From contig JAHCIA010000001.1 in assembly GCA_026129465.1 (NCBI GenBank), forward strand, positions 1,683,964 through 1,747,963: a DNA stretch of 64,000 nt, read 5' to 3'. Shown here piece after piece: positions 24,671 to 33,332 of this stretch. The stretch is from Flavobacteriales bacterium. GTDB taxonomy: Bacteria > Bacteroidota > Bacteroidia > Flavobacteriales_F > PHOS-HE28. Positions within the stretch are counted from its first letter, which is position 1. The number at the start of each line of letters is the position of its first letter. The notes beneath the pieces were generated by a model. That model searched no databases and had not been told where the DNA came from. It saw nothing but the letters and a program-made list of their open reading frames with translations. The translations under genes were made by a program, and so were the position numbers.

Positions 24671-27283
24671 TCAGCGCAGCAGCGAGAAGTGCCCTTGGTA
24701 CTCCTTGCTATATGCGCCCCATTCCTTGATGCGCGCCGTGTAGACATACACGCCCTGCGGATGGTCGGCGCCATTCCAGCCCTGCTTCGGATCGTCGGTG
24801 CTGAACACCAGCCGGCCCCAGCGGTCGTGGATCATCAACTCGTAGAAACGCGCACCGATCACCGTGGGCAGCCACACCTCGTTCACCTCGTCGTCATCGG
24901 GCGTGAAGGCGTTCGGCGCCCAGAAGATATGGTCCGAGACATAGACCATGCGCAGGGTGCTGTCCGGACAGCCGTTGGGCGAGACCACATACTGCCAGAT
25001 CTCGTACTGCCCGCCATCGGAAAAGAAATGTGTGAAGGTGGGCGAGTTGTACGTCTGTCCATCCACCGTGTAGTACCAACTCACCGCATCGTAGGCGAAG
25101 TCCTCTATTGACACCACGGGATCGAATACGCTCACCTCATTGGGCAGGGCGGTGAAGGCCGCGATGGGGTTCGGATAGACCACCACCTGGTCCGGCCGGA
25201 TGCGCGTATCGCTGGCGATGCAGCCCATGGTCGTATTCACGGTGAGCGTCACCGTGTAGCTGCCCGGCGCCTGGTATTGGTGCACCGGATCGCTCGCCGT
25301 GGAAGTATTCCCGTCGCCAAAGTCCCACAGGTACGCCATGGGCGTGAGGGCTTCACTGAGATCGGTGAAGGCGAACCAAGCCCCTACGCAGGCCTGGCTT
25401 TCGCTTGTGAAGTCGGCCACAGGGAAGGGATGTATCTCCACCGTTCCGGTATAGCTGCCCTCGCATCCGTTCGCTTCCACATCCACGGTCACCTCGTGCA
25501 CACCCACCTCCGCAAAGCTTGAACTGGCCGTGACCCCGGTGCCGGCGGCAGGCATGCCCGAGCCGAAGTTCCATACGAACTGGGTGCCCGCCCCGAAGTT
25601 GCCCTGCGCGGTGAAGACCACCGGCTGGCCCGGGCAGGCGATGGGCGGCTCCGCGAAGGAGATCGGGATGTCCGTGTAAACATCGAAGACCGCCGTGGTG
25701 CTGTTCGGGCAGGGTCCATTGGGATCGGCGGTGAGCGTTACCGTGTAGGTGCCGGTCTGCCCGTAGGTCCAATTGGGGTTCGTGGCGGTGGAGTTGTCAT
25801 TGGCGCTGCTGGGATCGCCGAAGTCCCAGAGGTAGCCGGATGCGCCCTGGCTCTCGTTGGTGAATTGCATCGTGAGTCCCGTACAGAAAGTGGTCTGTTC
25901 CCCGATCGCCGCCACAGGAATCGGAAACACCGAGACCTGGCCGGTGAAGCTCTCCGTGCAGCCGTTCTCGCTCACTGTCACCGTCACGTCCTGAGTTCCG
26001 ATCGGTTGGAAGGTGACGTCCACAATTGCGCCTTGCGCCATGGATGGCGTGGCCGTGGGGCCGAGGTTCCAGGTCACCGTTGCCGCACCGGTGAAATTGC
26101 CCGTGGCGGTGAGTTCGGTCATGGAGGCCCCACACAAGGCCTCCGGGGGCTCAAAGACCGGGTCGAGTGGCAGGAACACGCTGTACACCGAGGTGCTAGT
26201 ATCGGCGCACGGCCAGCCGGGGTTGGCGATGAGTGTGACGGTATAGCTGCCCGGTGCGGGATAGGTGTAGGTGGGTGTGGCCAGGTTCGAGGTGTCGGCC
26301 AGCGTGGTGGGATCGCCGAAGTCCCAGAAGAAGAACTGGCCGTTGACACTGTTGTTGCCGAAGGTCTGTGTAAGACCCAGGCAAGCCGCGCCCGATGGCT
26401 GCCCCGCCACCACGGAAACGATGTTGGCGTCGCATACCACCACCACGAACATGAAATCGCGGCGGCCTTCACTCAACAGCACGCCGTTGCGGTACTCCTT
26501 CACACAGACCCCCACGGCGTAGAAGCCGATCTGCGTGGGCGTCACCGTGAGGATGCCGTTGTCGGCGTTCACGGTCATGGCCGGGTTGGAATTGATCTGG
26601 TTGTTCACGTTGTAGCCGGCCGCCCAAGGCACGAAGGCGTAAGGAGGCGCTGCCGGAAACGGTGCCGGATCGAACTGGCTGCCGCCGTGGTACGGCGTGC
26701 ACAACTCGTACACCAGTTCATCGCCATCCGGATCGCTGGCACCGTGATCGAAGACCAGTTGCTCACCCACACACAGCACAATGGGCGGATAGTTGTCGAA
26801 ACGCGCGCTGCTGTTCTGGCTGTTGGGCGTACCGGGGATCTTCACCGTGCAGGTGAGGCCCTGCGCACCGGGGTTCACCAGGTTGAGGATGGCCGGCACC
26901 CGGCAGCAACGCTGGTAGGTGAGCGTGTAGCCCCCGGGTGTGGGGGGCAGGCTCACCACGGTGGAATAGGTGGTGGTGGCGATGCACAGATTGGGGGGCG
27001 CCTGGAGGCAGGGATTGCCCACCACGATGGGGATCTGGATCTCGCCGGGAAAAGGGATGCTCAACGTGGAATGCAGGCCTCCATTGGCATTGAAGATCCC
27101 GATGGTGACATTGGCATCGAAGCCGGTGATGCCCGGGCCGCAGTCGCGATACAGCTTCAGGTGGACCTGGTAGTTGTTGTTGCCCAGGTGGTCGTAGTAG
27201 ATCTCCCCGCCGATGATGTGGGCACCCTGCAGGCCAGTGACACAGGCCGCGGTCAGCAGGAGGGTGAGGAGACGGCTGCCCAT
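24671..27283 (-). CDS. PKD-domain surface protein with CHU_C (T9SS type B) sorting domain
   Basis: 870 residues. Start at 27283 (MGSRLLTLLLTAACVTGLQG) gives a signal peptide. The mature N-terminus AHIIGGEIYYDHLGNNNYQV opens a conserved ~300-residue domain (LYRDCGPGITGFDANVTIGIF, TYQRCCRVPAILNLVNPGAQG, LVFDHGASDPDGDELVYELCTPYHGGS) shared with the next gene. Four or five PKD-like units follow (FFWDFGDPTTLADTSN, YLWDFGDPSS, YLWDFGDGNTSTASDP). The C-terminal sorting domain reads FWAPNAFTPDDDEVNEVW, FYELMIHDRWGRLVFST, GWNGADHPQGVYVYTARI and ends GHFSLLR. Likely a cell-surface or secreted adhesin exported by T9SS. It shares a nearly identical 56-nt block with its tandem neighbour. A -7-like box lies 15 nt upstream. 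Confidence 0.9.
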   Translation of the reverse strand: MGSRLLTLLLTAACVTGLQGAHIIGGEIYYDHLGNNNYQVHLKLYRDCGPGITGFDANVTIGIFNANGGLHSTLSIPFPGEIQIPIVVGNPCLQAPPNLCIATTTYSTVVSLPPTPGGYTLTYQRCCRVPAILNLVNPGAQGLTCTVKIPGTPNSQNSSARFDNYPPIVLCVGEQLVFDHGASDPDGDELVYELCTPYHGGSQFDPAPFPAAPPYAFVPWAAGYNVNNQINSNPAMTVNADNGILTVTPTQIGFYAVGVCVKEYRNGVLLSEGRRDFMFVVVVCDANIVSVVAGQPSGAACLGLTQTFGNNSVNGQFFFWDFGDPTTLADTSNLATPTYTYPAPGSYTVTLIANPGWPCADTSTSVYSVFLPLDPVFEPPEALCGASMTELTATGNFTGAATVTWNLGPTATPSMAQGAIVDVTFQPIGTQDVTVTVSENGCTESFTGQVSVFPIPVAAIGEQTTFCTGLTMQFTNESQGASGYLWDFGDPSSANDNSTATNPNWTYGQTGTYTVTLTADPNGPCPNSTTAVFDVYTDIPISFAEPPIACPGQPVVFTAQGNFGAGTQFVWNFGSGMPAAGTGVTASSSFAEVGVHEVTVDVEANGCEGSYTGTVEIHPFPVADFTSESQACVGAWFAFTDLSEALTPMAYLWDFGDGNTSTASDPVHQYQAPGSYTVTLTVNTTMGCIASDTRIRPDQVVVYPNPIAAFTALPNEVSVFDPVVSIEDFAYDAVSWYYTVDGQTYNSPTFTHFFSDGGQYEIWQYVVSPNGCPDSTLRMVYVSDHIFWAPNAFTPDDDEVNEVWLPTVIGARFYELMIHDRWGRLVFSTDDPKQGWNGADHPQGVYVYTARIKEWGAYSKEYQGHFSLLR
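27165..27220. repeat. Direct repeat copy A within PKD paralogue (55 of 56 nt identical to 29114-29169)
   Basis: Compared by eye, this segment (coding for GGEIYYDHLGNNNYQV in the minus frame) differs from 29114-29169 by one base. Neighbouring codons differ freely, so the block stands out as conserved at nucleotide level. Confidence 0.85.
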
Positions 27284-27298
27284 GACAGGTTCACGACC

Positions 27299-27306
27299 TG
27301 AAGATA
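27299..27306 (-). promoter_or_regulatory. Putative -7 box of the first PKD paralogue
   Basis: TATCTTCA on the minus strand, 15 nt upstream of the start at 27283; two changes from TAnnTTTG at the 3' end. Confidence 0.4.
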
Positions 27307-27363
27307 GGCCTTCCGGTTGCCCGGTGCTGTCCAAGGCCCGTTCCGTTCCGAACGATCCCCGGT

Positions 27364-29238
27364 TCAGCGCAAAAAGGTGACGTGACCGGTGAACTCCCTT
27401 CCATCGCCCAGCTTCAGCACATAGTAATAGGTACCATCAGGAACACCCACAGCCCGCCATTGGTTGGCATAGTTGCTCGTCGCGAATACCGACTGCCCCC
27501 AGCGGTTGTAGATGGTCAGCTCATTCTCGTAGTACTGCACATTCACGATCGTGAAGCTGTCGTTGAGGCCGTCACCGTTCGGCGTGAACACGTTGGGGAT
27601 CTCGATGTCCTCCGGAATGATGACGTAAGTGATCGAGTAGCTGTCCGTACACCCGTCCGCGGTGGTCACCACCAGGGTGATCGTGTGTGTGCCGGGTGTG
27701 GCACCCAACCAGTCCCAGGTACCACCACCCTGCTGCGCCAGATTGTTGTCCAGCCACCAGGCCAGCCCCGTGATGGACGCTCCGTTGCCCTGGCTGCCAT
27801 TGGTGAAGAAGACATTCGCGCCGGCTGGCTGCGGCGATGGCGGCTCGAAGGTGAAAAAGGCCGTGGGCTGCGGGTGGGAAATGACCGAGGCGGTGTAGGT
27901 GCCCGTGCAGCCGTTCTCCGACACGGTGACCGTGACCGGTTGAACACCATTGGTGCCGAAGGCCGCCTGCGCCGGGTTACCGGTGGCCTGGGGTGGTGTG
28001 GCACCCGGCCCGAAGGACCAATTCACCGTGGCGCCTGCACCGAACGTGCCCTCCGCCGTGAACAACACCTCGATCGGGCCGCAACTGGGCTCGGGTACCT
28101 CGAAGAATGGCGCCGGTGTCGGATAGAGCGCATAGACCGCCGTGGCCGTGTCGGCGCATACCGTGCCCGGGTTCACGATCAAGGTGATGGTGTACGTGCC
28201 CGGAGCGGCATAGGTCCAGGAGGGCGCGGCCAGGTTCGAGGTGTCCGCTTCCGTGGCGGGATCACCGAAATCCCAATGGAAGAACTGCCCGCCAATACCC
28301 GTGTTCACAGGTTGCACGGTCAGGTTGCCGGTACAGAATTCGGTCTGCGGCGCTATGGCGGCGGTGACCGTGGCATCGCAGGGCACCACCGAGAAAAGGA
28401 AATCCCGGATCACCACCGACAGGAGCTGACCGTTGCGGTACTCCTTCGCCGCGATCGCCACCACGAAATCCCCGATCAGCGTGGGGGTAAAGGTGAGTTG
28501 CCCCGTGACCGGATCGACCGCGATGGCGGGGTTGGAGGCGATCTGGTAGCTCTCCGAGTAGCCCGGCCCCCAGGGCACCTGGATGTATGGCGGCGGCGCG
28601 GACTGGGCCGGATAGGGCGTGGCCTGGCTGCCACCGGTGAAGGGGGTGACGAGCGAATACTCGAGCTGGTCACCATCGGGGTCCGTCGCCGAATGGTCGA
28701 ACACGAGCGGTTCATTGAGGCAGATCGCCACCGGAGGCAGGTCGTTGAAGCGTGGGGAGCTGTTCACTTCAGCGCCTGTTCCAGGGACGGTGACCGTGCA
28801 GGTCTGCCCCACAGCGCCCGGGTTCACCAAGTTGATGATCTGGGGTTTGCGGCAACAGCGCTGAAAGGAGATCACGTAGCCATCCGGTCTGGGGGGCAGG
28901 TTGAGAATGGTGATGTAGGAAGTGGTCTCCACGCACAGGTTGGGTGGCAGGGTCAAACAGGGCGTATCCAGTACCACCGGGATGAAAGTGCTCCCGGCAT
29001 AGGGGACACCTACGAGGCTCACGAAACTGCCATTGCCCCCGAATACCGTGATGTTCCCGAAATTGTCGAAGGGAGCGCCCGGGCCGTTGCAATCGCGGTA
29101 GAGCGTCAGCGTCACCTGGTAGTTGTTGTTGCCCAGGTGGTCGTAGTAGATCTCCCCGCCAATGATGTGCTCGGCCCGGAGAGGGGTGGCCAAGGCGAGT
29201 GAAAGCCAAAAGAACGAGCGGATCCGCATGCTGGTCAT
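27364..29238 (-). CDS. PKD-domain surface protein with CHU_C (T9SS type B) sorting domain, paralogue
   Basis: 624 residues from the ATG at 29238, or 621 from the ATG at 29229 (MRIRSFFWLSLALATPLRA), which gives the tighter signal peptide. The N-terminal domain EHIIGGEIYYDHLGNNNYQV, LYRDCNGPGAPFDNF, SFQRCCRKPQIINLVNPGA and LVFDHSATDPDGDQLEYSL parallels the adjacent gene. It has fewer PKD-like units (FFHWDFGDPATEADTSN and two or three diverged ones). The sorting domain is intact: IPNVFTPNGDGLNDSF, ENELTIYNRWGQSVFA, VPDGTYYYVLKLGDG, ending GHVTFLR. Tandem duplication followed by loss or gain of PKD units explains the size difference. A -7-like box ends 4 nt upstream of the ATG at 29238. Confidence 0.9.
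   Translation of the reverse strand: MTSMRIRSFFWLSLALATPLRAEHIIGGEIYYDHLGNNNYQVTLTLYRDCNGPGAPFDNFGNITVFGGNGSFVSLVGVPYAGSTFIPVVLDTPCLTLPPNLCVETTSYITILNLPPRPDGYVISFQRCCRKPQIINLVNPGAVGQTCTVTVPGTGAEVNSSPRFNDLPPVAICLNEPLVFDHSATDPDGDQLEYSLVTPFTGGSQATPYPAQSAPPPYIQVPWGPGYSESYQIASNPAIAVDPVTGQLTFTPTLIGDFVVAIAAKEYRNGQLLSVVIRDFLFSVVPCDATVTAAIAPQTEFCTGNLTVQPVNTGIGGQFFHWDFGDPATEADTSNLAAPSWTYAAPGTYTITLIVNPGTVCADTATAVYALYPTPAPFFEVPEPSCGPIEVLFTAEGTFGAGATVNWSFGPGATPPQATGNPAQAAFGTNGVQPVTVTVSENGCTGTYTASVISHPQPTAFFTFEPPSPQPAGANVFFTNGSQGNGASITGLAWWLDNNLAQQGGGTWDWLGATPGTHTITLVVTTADGCTDSYSITYVIIPEDIEIPNVFTPNGDGLNDSFTIVNVQYYENELTIYNRWGQSVFATSNYANQWRAVGVPDGTYYYVLKLGDGREFTGHVTFLR
29114..29169. repeat. Direct repeat copy B within PKD paralogue (55 of 56 nt identical to 27165-27220)
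   Basis: Partner of the segment at 27165-27220, in the same reading frame and same position in the protein. Consistent with recent duplication, local gene conversion or strong codon-level constraint. Confidence 0.85.
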
Positions 29239-29242
29239 GCGG

Positions 29243-29250
29243 CCAAAATA
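29243..29250 (-). promoter_or_regulatory. Putative -7 box of the second PKD paralogue
   Basis: TATTTTGG on the minus strand ends 4 nt before the ATG at 29238. If used, the message begins at or inside the first codons, so the second ATG at 29229 may be the real start. Confidence 0.45.
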
Positions 29251-29262
29251 GCCGTTCCACGT

Positions 29263-29541
29263 TCAAGACTCCGAACTTCCCTTCCAGCGGTCGTGAAGAT
29301 CTTGCCAGTCGCCGGGGGCCAAGGGCACATAACGGCCATCGGCCAGGGCGATCATTTCCACGATGCGCAGCTTCTCCGGATAGGCCTTCGCCACGACCTC
29401 GTGCAACAGCACCCGGCGGCCAACGAACTGGATCTCCGTGAACCGGTCCGGCGCCTCGATCCGATAGGCATGGCGTCCATCCGCCGTGCGCCGGTATATC
29501 GGGAAGGTCTCCAAAGTGCCGGGTCTATCTTCCGCCGCCAT
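29263..29541 (-). CDS. Small conserved-looking hypothetical protein
   Basis: Up to 92 residues. It fills the gap between the PKD gene and the AddB-like gene. The sequence reads like a real small domain: FPIYRRTADGRHAYRIEAP, FTEIQFVGRRVLLHEVVAKAYPEKLRIVEMI, DGRYVPLAPGDWQDL. I do not recognise a named family. The start is uncertain. The ATG at 29541 would overlap the divergent ATG at 29540 of the AddB-like gene and place the promoter inside that gene. A TTG at 29514, just before ETFPIYRR, avoids the overlap of functional parts and may be the true start. Soluble, no signal peptide. Function unknown. Confidence 0.6.
   Translation of the reverse strand: MAAEDRPGTLETFPIYRRTADGRHAYRIEAPDRFTEIQFVGRRVLLHEVVAKAYPEKLRIVEMIALADGRYVPLAPGDWQDLHDRWKGSSES
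29526..29533 (+). promoter_or_regulatory. Putative -7 box, 6 nt before the AddB-like start
   Basis: TATCTTCC, the same octamer as at the AddA-like gene (21076-21083), ends 6 nt before the ATG at 29540. The two subunit genes thus share the same promoter-start layout. Confidence 0.5.
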
Positions 29542-32284
29542 GTCCGCCCATTCTCCCTTCCTGGAACGCCTGGCCGGGGCACTGCTCGCCGCGCATCCCC
29601 ACGGACTCCAGGATGTGGCCGTGGTGCTGCCCGGGCGTCGTGCGGGAATGGTGCTGCGAAAGTATCTGGCGCAGGCCACCGGCCGGCCGCAATGGAGTCC
29701 GGCCCTTTTCGACATGGGAAGCTTCCTGGAAGCGGTCTCCGGAATGCGCCGGGGGGGGGCGGTGGAACTGCTCTTCATGCTGCATGCCGCACATCGCGAG
29801 GTGGCCGGTGCCCGGGCACAGCCCTTGGATGCTTTCCTCCAATGGGCGCCGGTGACACTGCGCGACATGAGCGAGGTGGACCAGCACCTGCTGGACCTGG
29901 ACAGCCTCTACCGCCAGCTTTCCTCCTATGAAGGGATCGATGCCTGGAGTTCCAGGCTGGACGGCCCCAGCGCCGGTATGGAGCGCTGGTTCGGCCATTG
30001 GCTGGAAACGGGCGCCCTTCACAGGGCCATGTCCGAACGCATGCTGGCCGCCCAGGTGGGAACGGCCGGTGCCGTGGCCCGTGCGGCGGCCGGCAAGGCC
30101 ATGGGTGGTGGCATCACCTGGCCATGGGAGGCGGTCTGGTTCGCCGGATTGAACGCCTTGGAGCCGGCGCCCACCGCGGTGGTGAAGGCAATTCAAGAGG
30201 CCGGAAAGGCTGAACTCGCCTGGGACACCGACCACTGGTACCTGGACGACCAAGGCCAGGAGGCGGGCCGGTACCTGCGGCGATCCATGTCCGCGCTGGG
30301 TGCGGGTGGGATCCCACCGCGCGATGACATCCGCAGCGCAGCAAGATCGATCGATATCGTGGCCGTCCCGGATCCCGTGGCTCAGGCCGCTTGGGCGGCC
30401 CAGCACATCACGGAAATGACCCCTCAGGAGCGGGCGCACACCGCCGTGGTGCTGGCCGACGAACAATTGTTGATGCCGCTCCTGGAAGCCCTGCCGGTGG
30501 ACATAGGCCCGGTCAATGTCACCATGGGCCTGCCGCTCACGGCACTGCCCATCCACGGGTTCACGGAATGTTTCCTGGACCTGCATGCCGGGCATGCGCC
30601 GGATATCGGCTTCCGGCTGAGCGATGCCGAACGGCTCTTCTCCCACGCCATGGTGTCCCAGGGCTACGACGCACAGGCGCTCATTTCCGCGTGGCGTTCC
30701 GCAGGCAGCGCTTCGCTGGGAGCGGACCGGATAATAGCGGCCTGGGCAACGATCATATCGCCCCATGTCGATCGGCTCACCAGTGCTCTTCGCCCCGTCG
30801 CCGATCCGGTGATGGATCTGCCGGAGCGCTTCCAAGCGCTGTTCAGTTGGGCCATGGCCTTCGCCCAGGACGATCCACTGCGTCGCGAGCAGCTCTACCG
30901 CATGGCGCGTTCGCAAGCGGCACTGGACAACGAATTGAAACGCCATGCCCCAGGCCCCCTGGGCATGGAGACCTACATGGTCCTGCGTGACCGCCTGCTG
31001 CGCGAGGAGCGGGTAGACCTTGTTGGCGAACCATTGAGCGGCCTCCAGGTGATGGGGCTGCTGGAAACCCGTGCCATCGACCATGCGCAAGTGGTCCTGC
31101 TGGGCGCATCCGAAGGTGTATTGCCGAGGGCCGAAGGCGAGCAGAGTTGGATCATCAATGAGGTGCGCCGCAGCCATGGTCTGCCCCTGCATCATGACCG
31201 GGAGGCCATCACCGCCTACCACGTGACGCGCCTGCTGCATGCGGTTGAAACCCTGGTGGTGGCGCATCCTGCGGATGCCTCCGGCGAGCAACCCGGCCCA
31301 TCACGCTATCTGGCACAATGGGCCCATGAACTGCCAGGGCGATCGGCGACCCGGATATCCTTCAGCACCTGTCATGCCGCCATGCCGGTGCGCCGTGCCC
31401 CCGGCATCGCGGTGGCCAAACAGGGCCAGGTCCTGGAAAGGTTGGAACAGTTGCTGGCCAGGGGACTCTCACCCTCCATGCTCGCCAATTGGCTCCAGTG
31501 CCCCTTGGACTTCTACTTCGCCCACCTCATGGGCATCCAGAAGGCCGATGAGCTTGACGGCCGCTTGGGCAGCGATGTGTTGGGCGAAGCTGTGCATCAC
31601 GTCATGGAGGAGGTCTATCGTCCTTGGATGGGTGTCCAAATGGAAGGTCGGGTGCTAAGTGATCTGGCGGACCGTGCCCACGATCTGCTTGTCGGCCGGC
31701 TGCGCCGCACGATCCCCAATGCCACCCTGCAATGTGGGCAGCACCGGCTACGCGTCGAAATGGCCGCCCATGCCATGGCGCGCCATGCTCGTTCCGAGGC
31801 GCAAGCCGTCTCCGTGCGACATACGGTCGCCATCGCTTTGGAAAAGGTGGTGGCCGGGGAGTTGCCGAACGGGATCCGGCTCAAGGGCAGGATCGATCGT
31901 GTGGAGGAACGTGATGGACTCATCCACATCCTGGATCTCAAGACCGGTGGCGTGGATGGGACCGCGCTGAAGTTGAAGACCTTGGGGCGAGAAGGCATCC
32001 GAGGGGAACATGCGCAAGCCTTGCAGCTCCTCATCTACGTCTGGGCTTTCCTGCAACAGAACCCCGCGATCCCGGAGGTATCCGCGGCCATCATTCCATT
32101 GCGCCAGCACTCTTCGGCCGATGGGGTACCCTTGGTGGTGGAAGGCGACACACGTATCCACAGGAACAAGCTGCCGGGTATCACGGACCTGCTGGTGCGT
32201 CTGGTGGAGGAATTGCGCGATCCGGCACTGGCCATCACCCACACCGAGGGAAGCCGTTGGTGCCGTGCCTGCTTGAAGGATTGA
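29540..32284 (+). CDS. PD-(D/E)XK nuclease family protein, AddB-like
   Basis: 914 residues. The N-terminal half is a degenerate helicase-like region of the AddB type (VAVVLPGRRAGMVLRKYLA near residue 28 in place of a strict Walker A; VVLADEQLLMPLLEALP; MGLPLTALPIHGF). The C-terminal half carries the nuclease: PSMLANWLQCPLDFYFAHLMGI, LGEAVHHVMEEVY (catalytic His), GIRLKGRIDRVEERDGLIHILDLKTG (D-x-K core), and a late Cys pair in WCRACLKD that could, with the earlier Cys of the LQCPLDFYF motif, form an AddB-like iron-sulfur site; this last point is an inference. Start at 29540 fits the pattern seen for the AddA-like gene. A tract of nine G lies near codons 71-74. Convergent with a T9SS gene, hairpin between. 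Confidence 0.85.
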   Translation: MSAHSPFLERLAGALLAAHPHGLQDVAVVLPGRRAGMVLRKYLAQATGRPQWSPALFDMGSFLEAVSGMRRGGAVELLFMLHAAHREVAGARAQPLDAFLQWAPVTLRDMSEVDQHLLDLDSLYRQLSSYEGIDAWSSRLDGPSAGMERWFGHWLETGALHRAMSERMLAAQVGTAGAVARAAAGKAMGGGITWPWEAVWFAGLNALEPAPTAVVKAIQEAGKAELAWDTDHWYLDDQGQEAGRYLRRSMSALGAGGIPPRDDIRSAARSIDIVAVPDPVAQAAWAAQHITEMTPQERAHTAVVLADEQLLMPLLEALPVDIGPVNVTMGLPLTALPIHGFTECFLDLHAGHAPDIGFRLSDAERLFSHAMVSQGYDAQALISAWRSAGSASLGADRIIAAWATIISPHVDRLTSALRPVADPVMDLPERFQALFSWAMAFAQDDPLRREQLYRMARSQAALDNELKRHAPGPLGMETYMVLRDRLLREERVDLVGEPLSGLQVMGLLETRAIDHAQVVLLGASEGVLPRAEGEQSWIINEVRRSHGLPLHHDREAITAYHVTRLLHAVETLVVAHPADASGEQPGPSRYLAQWAHELPGRSATRISFSTCHAAMPVRRAPGIAVAKQGQVLERLEQLLARGLSPSMLANWLQCPLDFYFAHLMGIQKADELDGRLGSDVLGEAVHHVMEEVYRPWMGVQMEGRVLSDLADRAHDLLVGRLRRTIPNATLQCGQHRLRVEMAAHAMARHARSEAQAVSVRHTVAIALEKVVAGELPNGIRLKGRIDRVEERDGLIHILDLKTGGVDGTALKLKTLGREGIRGEHAQALQLLIYVWAFLQQNPAIPEVSAAIIPLRQHSSADGVPLVVEGDTRIHRNKLPGITDLLVRLVEELRDPALAITHTEGSRWCRACLKD

Positions 32285-32319
32285 TCAAGGCCCCTGGCGC
32301 AGGGACCACAGAAAACAAG

Positions 32320-32347
32320 AAGGGCCGATCCAGCAGGATCGGCCCTT
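32320..32347. terminator. Bidirectional intrinsic terminator
   Basis: A perfect 11-bp stem (AAGGGCCGATC / GATCGGCCCTT) with a 6-nt loop, flanked by an A-rich stretch on the left and TTT on the right, between the AddB-like stop and the convergent T9SS gene stop. Confidence 0.8.
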
Positions 32348-32366
32348 TGATGGGAATTTGGCGATG

Positions 32367-33143
32367 TTACTGCCGCACGATCTTGTGCACGGAGGTCACA
32401 TCGCCACGCTTGATCTTCAGGAAGTACACACCGCTGGCCATGGAGCGGATGTCCATGTCGCGGCGGTAAGTGCCTTCGAGGGAGAGTACCGCATCGGTGA
32501 AGATCACCTGGCCCATGGGGTTGTGCACCTCCACGGTGGTGTTCACCGCGGATGAATTGGTGAAGCTGAAGGTGAACTGGCCGTTGTTGGGGTTGGGCTG
32601 GATCGATACGCTACCCTCGTCCATGGAGGCGAGGCCCTTATAGATGATTCCCGTACGATCGACGCCACCCAGGGAGAGGTAGAAATCACCATTGTTCTTG
32701 GCCTCCCGGGTCCAGTCGTCGTTCATCAGCTCGAAATCGGCGGTACCCGCCACTGGGATGCGGGCGATGGTGTACTCCTGGCCGGCCGCCCAAGCGGCAT
32801 CCAAACTGGACATGGGTGTCAGACCGAAGCCGGCGAACACCTGGTAATTGTTGCCACTTGACTGCCGCACCGCGCCGGAACGCGCAATGGGCAGGTAGCT
32901 GGCCACAGCCCCTTCCTGCATGGGGGTGCCCAAGCTGGCGTTGGCTGAAGCATCCCACCGGATGGTGAACACCACGGCGGAGAAAATGCCATCGAAGGAG
33001 GTCTGGGGACGGACGGTCACTTCCAAGTGACCTTCACGCTGATAGAGGCCGATGTCCACCGGACTCTGGGACTGGACCATGGGTCCGGCCAGGAGGGCTG
33101 TCAACGCGGCTACGACGGGGAGGGAGTTGGGATTCCGGATCAT
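32367..33143 (-). CDS. T9SS type A sorting domain-containing secreted protein
   Basis: 258 residues. Start at 33143 gives a signal peptide (MIRNPNSLPVVAALTALLAGPMVQSQ). The mature domain (about residues 27-175) looks like a single beta-sandwich: VDIGLYQREGHLEVTVRP, FSAVVFTIRWDAS, YQVFAGFGLTPM. The C-terminal ~80 residues are a type A sorting domain: VSIQPNPNNGQFTFSF, TTVEVHNPMGQVIFTD, YRRDMDIRSMASGVYFLKIKRGDVTSVHKIVRQ. It should be exported by the type IX system and attached to or released from the surface. It has its own promoter-like box 87 nt upstream. Function of the passenger unknown. Confidence 0.88.
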   Translation of the reverse strand: MIRNPNSLPVVAALTALLAGPMVQSQSPVDIGLYQREGHLEVTVRPQTSFDGIFSAVVFTIRWDASANASLGTPMQEGAVASYLPIARSGAVRQSSGNNYQVFAGFGLTPMSSLDAAWAAGQEYTIARIPVAGTADFELMNDDWTREAKNNGDFYLSLGGVDRTGIIYKGLASMDEGSVSIQPNPNNGQFTFSFTNSSAVNTTVEVHNPMGQVIFTDAVLSLEGTYRRDMDIRSMASGVYFLKIKRGDVTSVHKIVRQ

Positions 33144-33230
33144 GGCGGCAGGCTTGAGGTGTCGGTTCCAGTTGAGAATGAGGAGCGTTCTACGCGCGTG
33201 GCCCCCAAGAGGTTGGCGGCCCGGCGGACC

Positions 33231-33238
33231 GCAAGATA
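33231..33238 (-). promoter_or_regulatory. Putative -7 box of the T9SS type A gene
   Basis: TATCTTGC on the minus strand, 87 nt upstream of the start at 33143, predicting an unusually long leader for this window (about 80 nt). Confidence 0.4.
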
Positions 33239-33332
33239 GAAGCGCACCCGGCCAGATGCAAAACCCGTTTCTCCACAGCTTGTGCGAATGGAGCGATCCC
33301 AAGCATGGCATCCGGCGGTCCTGAAAACCGAA

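Noticed and set aside
29525-31291. A 588-codon minus-strand open frame
   Set aside because: Antisense to the AddB-like gene; no signal peptide, domain or plausible composition.
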